This document shows, piece by piece, positions 35,060 through 43,712 of a stretch of DNA of 64,000 nucleotides; the stretch's first letter is position 1; every line of letters begins with the position of its first letter. Origin of the DNA: Clostridium vitabionis. Lineage in GTDB: Bacteria; Bacillota; Clostridia; Lachnospirales; Lachnospiraceae. The DNA is taken from positions 814,394 to 878,393 of the forward strand of contig NZ_JADKQA010000001.1 in the NCBI RefSeq assembly GCF_015351765.1, read 5' to 3'. Made by a program: the position numbers and the translations under genes. The notes under the pieces are model-generated. The model saw only the letters and a list, made by a program, of their open reading frames with translations. It was not told where the DNA came from and did no database searches.

Positions 35060-35645
35060 GGTTTCTCCTTTCCTCCCGGAGACGCAGGAAATCCTCGTAG
35101 GTCTCCCGGGTTTTCGAGTCGACCGGGGCTCCGGTGGACCGGAGATACCCCAGCACATTTTCCAGTTCCATCAGCACCGCCCCGTCGAGGTCAACGAACG
35201 CCTCCCTGCGGATGGCATCCATGCAGTCCAGCATCTTCCGGTCCGGCTCGATAAAGTCCGCCAGATAGACAATCTTATCCAATGTGGACATGCCCGGCCT
35301 TCCGGTCGTGTGGCAGGCGATGGCGGAGAGAACCTCCTGATCCTTCACCCCATAGGTGTGCTCCGCCATCCACGCACCCAGCGTCTGGTGCACGACGGAG
35401 GGGGTCCTCCGTTCCTCCTCGCGGAGGCGGACGCCCTTCTCATCGCAGACCGCGACGATCTCAGAGCTCTTCCACTGCTTTGCGCAGTCATGGAGGAGCC
35501 CGGCCAGCTCCGCCTTATGGATATCCGCCCCCCAGCGCATCGCGAGGGCAACGGACATGTAGCAGACCCCCAGCGTGTGCTCAAACCGCGCCGGCGGAAG
35601 CTTCTTTTTCAGTTTTTCCCGAATGGCAATATTCTCCGCGTTCAT
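35052..35645 (-). CDS. yqeK: YqeK-type HD-domain diadenosine tetraphosphatase
   Basis: A 197-residue HD-domain hydrolase. The metal ligands are visible: His in FEHTLGV, the HD pair in LLHDCAK, and His in IACHTTGRPGM followed by DKIVYLADFIEPDR. YqeK proteins split Ap4A symmetrically into two ADP and limit alarmone level. The gene overlaps nadD (ATGA) upstream and rsfS downstream, the conserved nadD-yqeK-rsfS order. Confidence 0.95.
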   Translation of the reverse strand: MNAENIAIREKLKKKLPPARFEHTLGVCYMSVALAMRWGADIHKAELAGLLHDCAKQWKSSEIVAVCDEKGVRLREEERRTPSVVHQTLGAWMAEHTYGVKDQEVLSAIACHTTGRPGMSTLDKIVYLADFIEPDRKMLDCMDAIRREAFVDLDGAVLMELENVLGYLRSTGAPVDSKTRETYEDFLRLREERRNHG

Positions 35646-36322
35646 GAAAAATCTCCTTTATCCCGTCCTGCCCGCGCATCTTTGCCGATGCCGGAATCCC
35701 CGCCCCGGTAGAGGCCATTTTCCTCTATATAATCCGCGACGCGGCCCGGAACAAATTCCCGGATGGAAAGGCCGGCTGCCGCCCGCCGCCGGATCTCCGA
35801 GGAGGAAATCTCCATCTCCCGGCAGTGCAGCATCCGGATCCGTGCCCCATACTTTTTCCGGAGATATTCCATCTCCGGCGACAGCTCATCAACCTCCGGC
35901 CCCAGGGTCTCCTCATCCTCACGCCTGGCCGCAAGAAAAGGGATGTGGGTCAGGATATACTCCGGCTCATGCCAGCTCTCAATGTGGCGGATCGAGTCCT
36001 CCCCGGCGATAAACCAGAACTCGCTGCCGGGAAAATCCCTGGCCAGGCCCCGGAGCGTGTCGGACGTGTAGGTGCAGCTGCCTTCCCGGCGGAGTTCATA
36101 GTCGGAAAAGACAAATCCCGGGCAGTCCCGGATCGCCAGCCTGACCATGGCCTCGCGGTCTTTCTCCGGGGTGACGCGCTGTCCACGCTTGTGCGGCGGG
36201 ATCTTGGAGAGGAGAAACCAGATTTCCTCCATCCCGTACTCCGTGTACGCCTGCCGCGCGAGATTCAGGTGTCCCAGATGGATCGGGTCAAACGTTCCGC
36301 CCATCAGACCGATTTTTTTCAT
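35642..36322 (-). CDS. nadD: Nicotinate-nucleotide adenylyltransferase
   Basis: A 226-residue nucleotidyltransferase of NAD synthesis that adenylates nicotinate mononucleotide. The N-terminus has KIGLMGGTFDPIHLGHLNLA with the H-x-G-H motif, KIPPHK follows, and the C-terminal SSSEIRRR motif is intact. The start at 36322 is at the strand that begins the Rossmann fold; the open frame extends upstream but is basic low-complexity sequence that overlaps yhbY. Members are usually 190-220 residues; a C-terminal tail (about 25 residues, charged) extends past the fold. Confidence 0.96.
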   Translation of the reverse strand: MKKIGLMGGTFDPIHLGHLNLARQAYTEYGMEEIWFLLSKIPPHKRGQRVTPEKDREAMVRLAIRDCPGFVFSDYELRREGSCTYTSDTLRGLARDFPGSEFWFIAGEDSIRHIESWHEPEYILTHIPFLAARREDEETLGPEVDELSPEMEYLRKKYGARIRMLHCREMEISSSEIRRRAAAGLSIREFVPGRVADYIEENGLYRGGDSGIGKDARAGRDKGDFS

Positions 36323-36326
36323 CGCT

Positions 36327-36632
36327 CTAGTTCGGAAGGACGATCTTTCTCTTCCTCTCCTCCTTGGCCGGCTTATAGAGGACGATCTTGCGCCCGATGA
36401 CCTGGACAACCGTCGAATGCGTCCGCTCCGCGAGCATCTGCGCGAGCGTATTCCCCTCATCGGCACAGTTCTTCAGGATCGAGATTTTGATGATTTCCCG
36501 TGCCTCCAGGGCTTCGGACACCGCCTGGGTGAGTTCCGGCGTGAGGCTGGATTTCCCGATCTGGAAAATGGGATCGATGTTCATGGCCAGCCCCTTGAGA
36601 TAGGCGCGCTGCCTGCTTGTAAGGTTCATCAT
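36327..36632 (-). CDS. yhbY: YhbY/CRS1-type RNA-binding protein
   Basis: A 101-residue protein with the CRM domain: LTSRQRAYLKGLAM at the start and the GKSSLT loop near residue 25, then EALEAREIIKISILKNC. YhbY binds the pre-50S ribosome and assists assembly. It sits between obg (3 bases) and nadD (4 bases). Two ATGs occur at 36632 and 36629; the first is used here. Confidence 0.94.
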   Translation of the reverse strand: MMNLTSRQRAYLKGLAMNIDPIFQIGKSSLTPELTQAVSEALEAREIIKISILKNCADEGNTLAQMLAERTHSTVVQVIGRKIVLYKPAKEERKRKIVLPN

Positions 36633-36635
36633 GAT

Positions 36636-37925
36636 TTACTCCTTGTAATAGTCAAATTCATGGCCGTACATCCGGACGGTATCGCCCTCGCGGACGCCCA
36701 TCTCCTCCAGCTTGTCGAGGATCCCCGCGGTCTTCAGGAACTTCTGGAAGAAGCGGAACCCTTTCTCGGAATCCAGGTTAGTATAGCCGAGCATCTTCTC
36801 AATCTTCGGCCCCTCCACCACATAGACGCCCTTGTCGTCCCGGACGACCGTGTAGGGAAGATCCTCCACCTGCGGCATAAACTCATAATCGGATTCGTAG
36901 ACCACCGGCTCCCGGGGCATCGTCTTCAGGATGGCATTTGCCCGCCAGAGCAGCTCCCGGACGCCCTTGCCGGTAACCGCGGAGATCGGATAGACTTCCA
37001 TGCCGCGCGGGCCGAAGGTATTCCGAAGGCGCTCGATGGGATCCTCCGCCCCTTCCTCAGGGGAAATGGCATCGATCTTGTTAGCGGCAATCAGCTGCGG
37101 CTTCTCGAGGAGGTTCGCGCTGTACTTCTCCAGCTCATGGAGGATCGCTTCCACATCCTCCACCGGATCCCTGCCCTCGGTTCCCGCCGCGTCAACCACA
37201 TGGATCAGGACGCGGGTCCGCTCGATATGGCGGAGAAAATCCAGCCCGAGGCCTGCGCCCTCCGCGGCGCCCTCGATAATGCCGGGGATATCCGCCATGA
37301 CAAAGCCCTGGCTCTCCCCGAGATCGACCACGCCGAGATGGGGGGAAAGGGTTGTGAAGTGATAGTTCGCGATCTCCGGGCGGGCGTTGGATACCCGGGA
37401 GAGCAGAGTCGATTTCCCGACATTGGGGAAGCCTACCAGGCCGACATCCGCGATGACCTTGAGTTCCAGGATGACCTCAAGCTCCTGCGCGGGCTTGCCC
37501 GGCTGCGCATACTGCGGCACCTGCATCGTGGACGTGGCAAAATGCATATTGCCCAAGCCACCCTTGCCGCCCCGGAGGACGACCACCCGCCGGTTCTCCC
37601 CGGACATGTCGACGATGATCTTCCCGCTCTGTGCGTCCTTCACCACCGTTCCCTCCGGAACCTTGAGGACGACGTCGGCGCCGTCAGCGCCGTGGCAGCG
37701 GCGCTTCTCTCCGTCTCCGCCGTTGCCGGCAATGTATTTCCGGTTATGCCGGAAATCATTTAAGGTGTTCTGGCCCTGATCCACCTCGAAGATGACGTCG
37801 CCGCCCTTTCCCCCGTCACCGCCGTCCGGGCCTCCGGCCGCGACGAATTTTTCCCGGCGGAAGCTCACATGGCCGTCGCCGCCCTTCCCTGACTTAATAA
37901 ATATTCTGGCACTGTCGGCAAACAT
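36636..37925 (-). CDS. obgE: GTPase ObgE
   Basis: A 429-residue GTPase with three domains: the glycine-rich Obg domain (1-158), the G domain with G1 GFPNVGKST, G3 DIPG and G4 NKID, and the C-terminal OCT domain (about 345-429, ending in HEFDYYKE). It acts in 50S assembly and in linking growth to (p)ppGpp. It lies downstream of the rpmA terminator in the same orientation and begins the obg-yhbY-nadD-yqeK-rsfS operon. Length is typical (425-430). Confidence 0.97.
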   Translation of the reverse strand: MFADSARIFIKSGKGGDGHVSFRREKFVAAGGPDGGDGGKGGDVIFEVDQGQNTLNDFRHNRKYIAGNGGDGEKRRCHGADGADVVLKVPEGTVVKDAQSGKIIVDMSGENRRVVVLRGGKGGLGNMHFATSTMQVPQYAQPGKPAQELEVILELKVIADVGLVGFPNVGKSTLLSRVSNARPEIANYHFTTLSPHLGVVDLGESQGFVMADIPGIIEGAAEGAGLGLDFLRHIERTRVLIHVVDAAGTEGRDPVEDVEAILHELEKYSANLLEKPQLIAANKIDAISPEEGAEDPIERLRNTFGPRGMEVYPISAVTGKGVRELLWRANAILKTMPREPVVYESDYEFMPQVEDLPYTVVRDDKGVYVVEGPKIEKMLGYTNLDSEKGFRFFQKFLKTAGILDKLEEMGVREGDTVRMYGHEFDYYKE

Positions 37926-37992
37926 TACAATACTCCTTCTCTGTGTAAACCCGTCGCCAGGCGCCTCCGGCTTTTCAAGGCCTGGTCATAGC

Positions 37993-38020
37993 AAAAAAGC
38001 TCCGCACTTCCGTGCGGAGC
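37993..38020 (-). terminator. Terminator after rpmA
   Basis: A perfect 9-bp stem (GCTCCGCAC / GTGCGGAGC) with a 4-base loop is followed on the minus strand by TTTTTTGC. It sits 10 bases after the rpmA stop and separates the rplU-prp-rpmA transcript from obg, probably only partly. Confidence 0.9.
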
Positions 38021-38029
38021 CTCGGTTTC

Positions 38030-38320
38030 TTACGCGTTCACTGTCTTCGGATAAACGGAAACCTGGGTCTTATCTCTGCCAAGTCTCTCGAATCTCACGA
38101 CACCATCTGTCAGTGCGAAAAGCGTATCATCACTGCCGCGGCCTACGTTGGTTCCGGGGTGAATCTTGGTTCCGCGCTGTCTGTAAAGAATGTTGCCGGC
38201 AAGAACAGTCTGGCCGTCCGCACGCTTGGCACCAAGTCTCTTGGACTCGGAATCACGGCCGTTCTTTGTGGAGCCGACACCTTTCTTGTGAGCGAACAGC
38301 TGAAGGTTCATACTGAACAT
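38030..38320 (-). CDS. rpmA: 50S ribosomal protein L27 (with cleavable N-terminal extension)
   Basis: A 96-residue bL27. The N-terminus [14 protein letters not shown] contains the LQLF-AHKK site where the Prp protease removes the extension in Firmicutes, leaving A-H-K-K-G at the peptidyl transferase centre. The Prp gene lies directly upstream, which fits the pathway. The protein ends in VYPKTVNA. The first ATG at 38320 has GGGAGGTG seven bases upstream; MNLQLF at 38311 is the alternative. Confidence 0.97.
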   Translation of the reverse strand: MFSMNLQLFAHKKGVGSTKNGRDSESKRLGAKRADGQTVLAGNILYRQRGTKIHPGTNVGRGSDDTLFALTDGVVRFERLGRDKTQVSVYPKTVNA

Positions 38321-38323
38321 AAC

Positions 38324-38644
38324 TTACACCTCCCTGAAATTCACTTTGATGTACTCTTCCCCATAACTATCCCTGATGCTGGTCAGCCCGAGCACAAGGG
38401 AATCCAGAAGAAGCTTCGATTTTTCGCTGATCTTATCCGTGAACTCGAGGACAAAATAGCCGTCATCCTCCGAGGCACGGAAACGGTCTTCCGTGAACTT
38501 TTCCACGGAATTTGCCGTATTCAGGGCAAGGACGGAAACCGCGGCACAGACAATATCCCTGCCGTCGTCATCAAAGCCTGCGTGGCCGTCGATGACGATC
38601 TTCCGCTTCTCTCCCTGATCGGTATAGATATCAGCCTGAATCAT
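38324..38644 (-). CDS. prp: Ribosomal-processing cysteine protease Prp
   Basis: A 106-residue member of the YsxB/Prp family located between rplU and rpmA, its conserved site. Catalytic candidates are the histidine in IDGHAGF and the cysteine in DIVCAAVS. The enzyme trims the N-terminal extension of L27, which is encoded next to it and has the expected cleavage sequence. It starts 22 bases after rplU and ends 3 bases before the rpmA ATG. Confidence 0.95.
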   Translation of the reverse strand: MIQADIYTDQGEKRKIVIDGHAGFDDDGRDIVCAAVSVLALNTANSVEKFTEDRFRASEDDGYFVLEFTDKISEKSKLLLDSLVLGLTSIRDSYGEEYIKVNFREV

Positions 38645-38666
38645 GATCTGATTAACTCCGCCCGGA

Positions 38667-38978
38667 TCAGGCGTTGATCTTCTCGATCTTCACTTCGGTG
38701 AAGAGCTGTCTGTGACCGTTCTTCTTGTGATAGCCTGTCTTCGGCTTAAACTTGTAGACGATGACTTTCTTTGCCTTCGCCTCGCGGACAACAGAACCGG
38801 TAACCGTAGCACCCTCAACGGTCGGCGTACCGATCTTGAGCTCGCTGTCGTTGTTGACCGCAAGAACCTGATCAAAGGTGACGGGCGACTCAGCCTCAAG
38901 TCCGAGCTTCTCCACACGGATCACATCGCCTTCGGAAACCTTGTACTGTTTACCACCGGTAGCAATAATCGCATACAT
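38667..38978 (-). CDS. rplU: 50S ribosomal protein L21
   Basis: A 103-residue bL21 with the family start [14 protein letters not shown] and the C-terminal [14 protein letters not shown]. The start at 38978 is the first ATG after the GGAGGTG site; the open frame upstream runs through the leader RNA. It heads the rplU-prp-rpmA operon behind a consensus promoter and a structured leader, which suggests autoregulation by L21. Confidence 0.97.
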   Translation of the reverse strand: MYAIIATGGKQYKVSEGDVIRVEKLGLEAESPVTFDQVLAVNNDSELKIGTPTVEGATVTGSVVREAKAKKVIVYKFKPKTGYHKKNGHRQLFTEVKIEKINA

Positions 38979-38984
38979 CCTGAT

Positions 38985-39066
38985 GGCACCTCCTCTAAAA
39001 TAAACTCGCCAGTTTCGGCGTTGCCCAGCTGTTGGGCACACTTCAAGCCTCGCTGTGCGGCACACT
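38985..39066 (-). promoter_or_regulatory. Ribosomal protein L21 leader RNA
   Basis: The 5' untranslated RNA of rplU contains paired segments GTGTGCC..., GGCAACGCCGAAACTGGCGAG and CCCAACAGCTGGG close before the ribosome binding site. The order of hairpins and the position match the L21 leader described in Firmicutes. It is thought to bind L21 and reduce expression of the operon. Identification is by pattern memory, not by a covariance search. Confidence 0.7.
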
Positions 39067-39071
39067 GAAAT

Positions 39072-39100
39072 ATTCTATCAGGGATAAAACGGGCTGTCAA
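39072..39100 (-). promoter_or_regulatory. Promoter of rplU-prp-rpmA
   Basis: A perfect TTGACA (39100-39095) and TAGAAT (39077-39072) are spaced 17 bp; the predicted start (about 39065) coincides with the 5' end of the L21 leader. Confidence 0.88.
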
Positions 39101-39119
39101 TCCTAATTTGCAAAAAGTA

Positions 39120-39191
39120 TCCGCCGCAAGCGCCTGGGCTCCCACATCGAACGAAGCAAAGCTTCGCGAGATGCGGGGGCTGAACAGTTCC
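39120..39191 (-). repeat. Dispersed palindromic element, copy B
   Basis: On the minus strand it reads GGAACTGTTCAG, then CCCCCGCATC..GCGAAGC-TTT-GCTTCG..GATGTGGG, then a GGCGCTTGCGGC segment. It begins at the last base of the rng stop codon (TAG) and ends about 20 bases upstream of the rplU -35 box. It is closest in sequence to copy C. Confidence 0.8.
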
Positions 39192-40438
39192 TACGGTTCC
39201 GCCCCGGCGGGCCGGAGAACCTCCGCGACCGGCCGCCGGACCTTCTGCCTCGTGATCTCGACAAGACCGAGCCCGGTCATGTCCACGAGAACCGTCCGGA
39301 CCGGATCCATGGAAAGGACATCCCGGAGGTGCCGGAGCAGGATGTCCACATCCGCCTCGTCCTCCATATTGACGAAATCGATCAGGATCATCCCCGAGAG
39401 GTTCCTCAGGATCATCTGCCTGGCTGCCATGTCCGCGGCCTCGAGATTCAGCCTGAGCACAGCCTGCCTCGATTTTCCCGGCCCGGCTGCCTTCGCGGAA
39501 TTGACATCGATGACCGTCAGCGCCTCGGTCGCCTCGATGATGAGATTCCCCCCGGACTTCAGCCAGACCTTCTTTGCAAGCGCCTCCCGGACCGCTTTGT
39601 CCAGCGGCCAGGCTTTCGCGAGCGGCTGGAGCGGATCGTCATAGAAGGAAAGACTGGCCTCGTGCTCCGGCTCCTCCCCGCGGAAATACTGCAGAAGCTT
39701 CTCCCGGCACTCCGGAAGATCGGTGACCACCCGGTCAAAATTGCCGCCAGCGTCCCTGACCGCCCGAAGATAGCCCGGATCCGCACCATAGAGAAGGGAG
39801 TAGCACGTCCGCGTCTTCGCCGCCTGGGCTACCCGGTCTGCCGTCCCGCGAAGCCTCAGGATCTCGTCCAGAAGAAGCTCCGGCGCCGCGTCTTTTGCCG
39901 ACGTCCGGAGTATGACGCCCTCATCCTCCCTGAGGAAACCGGTCAGCGCGTTTTTCAGCCGTTCCCGTGTTTTTTCGTCTTTTACCCGGTGGGAAATGCC
40001 GATCCCCGGCTTTCCCGGTGTGAGCACGGCATACCGGCCCGGAAATGCCAGATACCGGGTCAGCACCGGAAATTTGGTCTTCACGGCATCCTTCTCGACC
40101 TGGACCGGGAGCATGGTTCCCGTAGCGAGTTTCGTCATCCCGTTCTTTTCGAGGGCAAAATATCCGTTTTTTCCGGGCTCAAACTCGATGAAGGCGGCGC
40201 CGAGGTTCTTCACGACATTCAGCACCTTGCCGATGTAGATATTGCCGACGCGGCTCTCCTCCGGCTCCTCGGGGATGAGCAGGCGGATATGCCTGTCCTC
40301 AAAGAGGGCGGTCAGCAGCTGGCCGCCATATTCTGTGATCACAAAGGTCCGGATCGGCTTCCCGGTGCGCACGCCCACCGCCCGGGAAGCCTCTCCCGGT
40401 TCATTTTCCGCCGGGGAGGGCGCGCCGCACTTACTCAT
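39191..40438 (-). CDS. rng: Ribonuclease G/E family protein
   Basis: A 415-residue member of the RNase E/G family. An S1-like domain (RVGNIYIGKVLNVVKNLGAAFIEF) lies near residues 55-80, and the DNase I-like catalytic domain has conserved acidic residues in LTVIDVNSAK and LIDFVNMEDEAD. These enzymes cut single-stranded RNA 5'-sensitively. Clostridia often have this short form rather than a long RNase E scaffold. The start at 40438 overlaps the previous gene by 8 bases. The preceding genes code for the DUF2344 protein and its radical SAM partner, a conserved neighbourhood. Confidence 0.92.
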   Translation of the reverse strand: MSKCGAPSPAENEPGEASRAVGVRTGKPIRTFVITEYGGQLLTALFEDRHIRLLIPEEPEESRVGNIYIGKVLNVVKNLGAAFIEFEPGKNGYFALEKNGMTKLATGTMLPVQVEKDAVKTKFPVLTRYLAFPGRYAVLTPGKPGIGISHRVKDEKTRERLKNALTGFLREDEGVILRTSAKDAAPELLLDEILRLRGTADRVAQAAKTRTCYSLLYGADPGYLRAVRDAGGNFDRVVTDLPECREKLLQYFRGEEPEHEASLSFYDDPLQPLAKAWPLDKAVREALAKKVWLKSGGNLIIEATEALTVIDVNSAKAAGPGKSRQAVLRLNLEAADMAARQMILRNLSGMILIDFVNMEDEADVDILLRHLRDVLSMDPVRTVLVDMTGLGLVEITRQKVRRPVAEVLRPAGAEP

Positions 40439-41297
40439 AAACTTTCTCCCCGCCGGAATGGACCACCGCCGGATCATCAGCCGGTTCCGGCGCCTCTGCT
40501 TCGGCTGTTCCTTCTATTGCCGGAGCTCCGGCACGGTTTCCGAAAAGCGGCTCCGTGTAGGAATACAGCGGCCGGAAATCATGCATTTCCCCGTCTCCCT
40601 CATCCGCGTAGAGCTCCTCCCGCTCGGTCTGGAACAGAAACCTCGGGTATTCTTCTCCCCGCGCCCGGAAATACGCCGTGAGAAGCTGGTCCGGCTTGAC
40701 ATTTTCCTGATTCCCGGAGGAACAGAGCAGGTACAGGCGCGGGTAAGGATTCTCCTCCCCGAATCCCCCCGTAACGATACGGATCTCATGAACCAGGGGG
40801 GCGAGATCCGTCTCCTTCTTTCCCTTCCTTGTCTCTTTCGTGAAGGGAATCGAAGGCGCGGAGCCGAATTCCCGGACCTTATCCCAGAACGCCGCCTCAT
40901 CAGAGATGCCGAGCGCCGCCGCGCTCCCCTCCTTGAGCCAGACGGTGAAGGCGGCCGCCGCGGTGGCCGACATCGCGTTCTTCGCGCCGTCCCGGAGTTT
41001 TCCCGCGGTAAGCGCCCGAAGCTCCGGAACGCCCGCCCGGTTGATTGCCCGCACAAGCTCCTCACCGCTTCCCGTGAAGTCCGCGTCAATATCCATGTAT
41101 TCGCTCCGGCTCATCATCCCCACCGAGAGCGGGGAGGCAAAGGACATGATCTGGTGGGGATTAAAGCCCTCGCTGTAGCGGACCGGGATGTCCGCCCTGC
41201 GCATCACCTTCTGGAAATACCGGAGGATATCCAGATGGCCGATAAAGCGGAGGTTCCCCTGCTTCACGAATTTAACCCTGATTTTCAAAGCAGACAC
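40431..41297 (-). CDS. TIGR03936-type radical SAM-associated protein (DUF2344)
   Basis: A 288-residue soluble protein. The N-terminal half (KIRVKFVKQGNLRFIGHLDILRYFQKVMRRADIPVRYSEGFNPHQIMSFASPL) is the DUF2344 signature. The C-terminal region is low complexity and acidic. In many Clostridia this protein is separate from, or fused to, the radical SAM protein encoded just upstream. Function is unknown; the fusion implies a joint reaction. GTG at 41297 lies too close to the GGAGGAGG site, so the TTG at 41288 is an equally likely start. Confidence 0.9.
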   Translation of the reverse strand: MSALKIRVKFVKQGNLRFIGHLDILRYFQKVMRRADIPVRYSEGFNPHQIMSFASPLSVGMMSRSEYMDIDADFTGSGEELVRAINRAGVPELRALTAGKLRDGAKNAMSATAAAAFTVWLKEGSAAALGISDEAAFWDKVREFGSAPSIPFTKETRKGKKETDLAPLVHEIRIVTGGFGEENPYPRLYLLCSSGNQENVKPDQLLTAYFRARGEEYPRFLFQTEREELYADEGDGEMHDFRPLYSYTEPLFGNRAGAPAIEGTAEAEAPEPADDPAVVHSGGEKVYE

Positions 41298-43143
41298 CTC
41301 CTCCGAACCTTCTCGCCCCGCAGCCCATGCACTGCTGCCTGCAGTTTGGCGTGACCACGCCTTCCTTCGCCCGCTGCCATTCCCTCGCGAGGAAATCTTT
41401 GGTCACCCCGCAGTTGATAAAATCCCAGGGGAGCTTCTCCCCGACAGGCCGCTCCCGGTTGATATAAAAGCCGGGATCCACACCCTCTTCAGCAAATGCC
41501 CGCTTCCAGCGGTCCGCGTCGAAATACTCCGTCCAGGCATCGAACAGGGCGCCGTCCCGGTAAGCCCTCTCGATCACCGGGGCAATCCGACGGTCGCCGC
41601 GCGCAAAGACGCCCTCGAGCTCAGAGGTCGCCGCGTCATGCCAGCTGTAGCGCAGCGCCCGGTTATTCAGCATCTCCTTCTTCCTCGCGTTGACCACCGC
41701 GGCCTTCTCCAGGAACTCGTCCGCCGTGTCCATTCTCGCCCACTGGAAGGGGGTAAATGGCTTCGGCACGAAGAAGGAGGTGCTGAAGCCTACCTGCACC
41801 TTCCCCTTCCGTTCCTCCTTGGGAATGGTGTCATAGTAGGTCTCCGCGACCTTCTCCGCGAGCTCCGCGATCCCCTGGAGATCTTCCCGGGTCTCCCCCG
41901 GGAGCCCCAGCATGAAGTAGAGCTTAACCTTCGTCCACCCCAGCCGGAAGGCCATCGCGGAACCGTGGAGGATGTCCTCCTCGGTGAGCCCCTTATTGAT
42001 GACGTCCCGCATCCGCTGGGTTCCCGCCTCCGGTGCGAAGGTCAGGCTGCTCTTCCGCACATCCTGGACCTTCTTCATCACATCGAGGGAGAAGGCGTCG
42101 ATCCGGAGGGACGGAAGGGAGACATTGACCCCCTTCTTCTCATCATTTTCGATCAGATAATCCAGGATCTCCGGAAGACACCGGCAATCGCTGGTACTCA
42201 GCGAACTCAGCGTGATCTCCTCGTAGCCTGTCGAGCGGAGAATCCGGTCCGCCAGCTCCTCCAGACGTTCCGGGGATTTCTCCCGGACCGGGCGGTAGAT
42301 CATCCCCGCCTGGCAGAAGCGGCAGCCGCGGATGCAGCCGCGCATAACCTCGAGCGTCGCCTTGTCCTGGGTCGCCCGGATGAAGGGAACCAGCGGCTTT
42401 TCCGGATAGACCGCGTGATCCATGTCCATGACCAGCTGGCGGGAGACCGAGGCCGGGACATCCGCGCTGGCCGGGGTCATCTCCGCGATCGTTCCGTCCG
42501 CCGCGTAGCTCACGCGGTAGAGCGAGGGCACATAGATCCCCGGGATCTTCGCTGCCTGGCGGAGAAAATCTTCGCGGGAGGAATTTTCCCGCCGGCACTT
42601 CCGGTAGAGCTCCATCAGCTGCCCGTAGACCACCTCGCCCTCGCCGATGTAAAACAGGTCGAAGAACGGGGCGATGGGCTCCGGGTTATAGCTGCACGGG
42701 CCGCCGCCGATCACAATGGGATCCTGCCAGGTGCGCTCCCCGGCGTGGAGCGGGATCCCGGACAGATCGAGAATCTGGAGGATATTGGGGTAGCACATCT
42801 CATACTGGAGCGTGATGCCGAGAAAATCGAAGTCCCGCACAGGATCCTGGCTCTCCAGGGCAAAAAGGGGGATATGCCGCTCACGCATGATTTTGTCGAG
42901 ATCCGGCCACGGCGAATAGACCCTCTCGCACCAGATCCCCTCCTGGCGGTTGAACATATCGTAGAGGATCTGGATGCCCAGATGGGACATGCCGATCTCA
43001 TAGACGTCCGGGAAACACATGGCAAAGCGGATATCCACCTTGGATTTGTCCTTCACCACGCTGTTGATCTCCCCGCCGATATAGCGCGCCGGCTCGGAAA
43101 CCGAGAGCAGGATCTCGTCGGAAAGCGCAAGCTTACCACTCAT
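41272..43143 (-). CDS. TIGR03960-type B12-binding radical SAM protein
   Basis: A 623-residue enzyme with an N-terminal B12-binding-like region (about 30-200), then the radical SAM core with C-x3-C-x2-C in MRGCIRGCRFCQAG. LSSLSTSDCRCL and an SFTFAPEAGTQRMRD-like segment (here SLTFAPEAGTQRM) follow. A second cysteine set near the C-terminus (NCRQQCMGCGARRFGGG) may bind another cluster. The substrate is not known. Its gene overlaps the DUF2344 gene by 26 bases and precedes rng, a conserved trio. The start at 43143 lies 5 bases after recU. Confidence 0.93.
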   Translation of the reverse strand: MSGKLALSDEILLSVSEPARYIGGEINSVVKDKSKVDIRFAMCFPDVYEIGMSHLGIQILYDMFNRQEGIWCERVYSPWPDLDKIMRERHIPLFALESQDPVRDFDFLGITLQYEMCYPNILQILDLSGIPLHAGERTWQDPIVIGGGPCSYNPEPIAPFFDLFYIGEGEVVYGQLMELYRKCRRENSSREDFLRQAAKIPGIYVPSLYRVSYAADGTIAEMTPASADVPASVSRQLVMDMDHAVYPEKPLVPFIRATQDKATLEVMRGCIRGCRFCQAGMIYRPVREKSPERLEELADRILRSTGYEEITLSSLSTSDCRCLPEILDYLIENDEKKGVNVSLPSLRIDAFSLDVMKKVQDVRKSSLTFAPEAGTQRMRDVINKGLTEEDILHGSAMAFRLGWTKVKLYFMLGLPGETREDLQGIAELAEKVAETYYDTIPKEERKGKVQVGFSTSFFVPKPFTPFQWARMDTADEFLEKAAVVNARKKEMLNNRALRYSWHDAATSELEGVFARGDRRIAPVIERAYRDGALFDAWTEYFDADRWKRAFAEEGVDPGFYINRERPVGEKLPWDFINCGVTKDFLAREWQRAKEGVVTPNCRQQCMGCGARRFGGGVCFENQG

Positions 43144-43147
43144 AAAG

Positions 43148-43684
43148 TCATTCCTTTCTATTTTCCAGGTCCCGCGAAAGCGGTTCCAGATAGTGGACCA
43201 GAATCTCGCGGACACTGCGGATCCGCCAGCTGCGGTCGATCTCCGCATAGGTGAAGCTCTTGCGCCCGCCCTCCTTCATCCGTTCCCAGAAGCGGAGGAG
43301 GCCGGCAAAGGGCAGATAGTACATTTCCTCCCGGGCGGTGTAGTAGAGGATGATGAAGGCGATGCCGCCCTGTTCCTCGAACTCCCGCATGAAGGCCACC
43401 TGGTGCTCGTGCACGTTCTGGAGGGGAAAGGTGTCCGCCGCGCATTCCTTGGCGTCAAAGCAGACCGGGACGCCCTGGACGACGCCGATGTAATCCACCG
43501 TGCTCTTCTGGTCAAAGTAGGCGAGCGTGATATGGCGGCTCGCCTTGTCGATACTGACGGGGGTGATCGGTGTCGGAATCTTCTGGATGAGCGCCAGCTT
43601 CTTCTCCCGGTAACAGGTGTTCGTATGGTTGATCAGATCCTCCAGCGTCGACCCGCGGAGCCCACGCCCGTTCCATGTTCCCAT
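43148..43684 (-). CDS. recU: Holliday junction resolvase RecU
   Basis: A 178-residue nuclease of the RecU family. The N-terminal NGRGLRGSTLEDLINHTNTCY, then ALIQKIPTPITPV, STVDYIGVVQGVPVCFDAKEC (acidic metal ligands D and E-K) and the NVHEHQ helix are all family hallmarks. It resolves Holliday junctions in Firmicutes instead of RuvC. In Bacillus recU is next to ponA; here it sits before the radical SAM gene. Lengths of 170-205 are usual. Confidence 0.95.
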   Translation of the reverse strand: MGTWNGRGLRGSTLEDLINHTNTCYREKKLALIQKIPTPITPVSIDKASRHITLAYFDQKSTVDYIGVVQGVPVCFDAKECAADTFPLQNVHEHQVAFMREFEEQGGIAFIILYYTAREEMYYLPFAGLLRFWERMKEGGRKSFTYAEIDRSWRIRSVREILVHYLEPLSRDLENRKE

Positions 43685-43712
43685 TCCTCATCCCCCGTTT
43701 CCCGGTTTTCGC

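Noticed and set aside
36147-37763. Plus-strand open frame of 538 codons
   Set aside because: It is antisense to obgE, yhbY and nadD and lacks any recognisable protein feature.
41188-43254. Plus-strand open frame of 688 codons
   Set aside because: It is the antisense shadow of the radical SAM gene, whose motifs on the minus strand are unambiguous.
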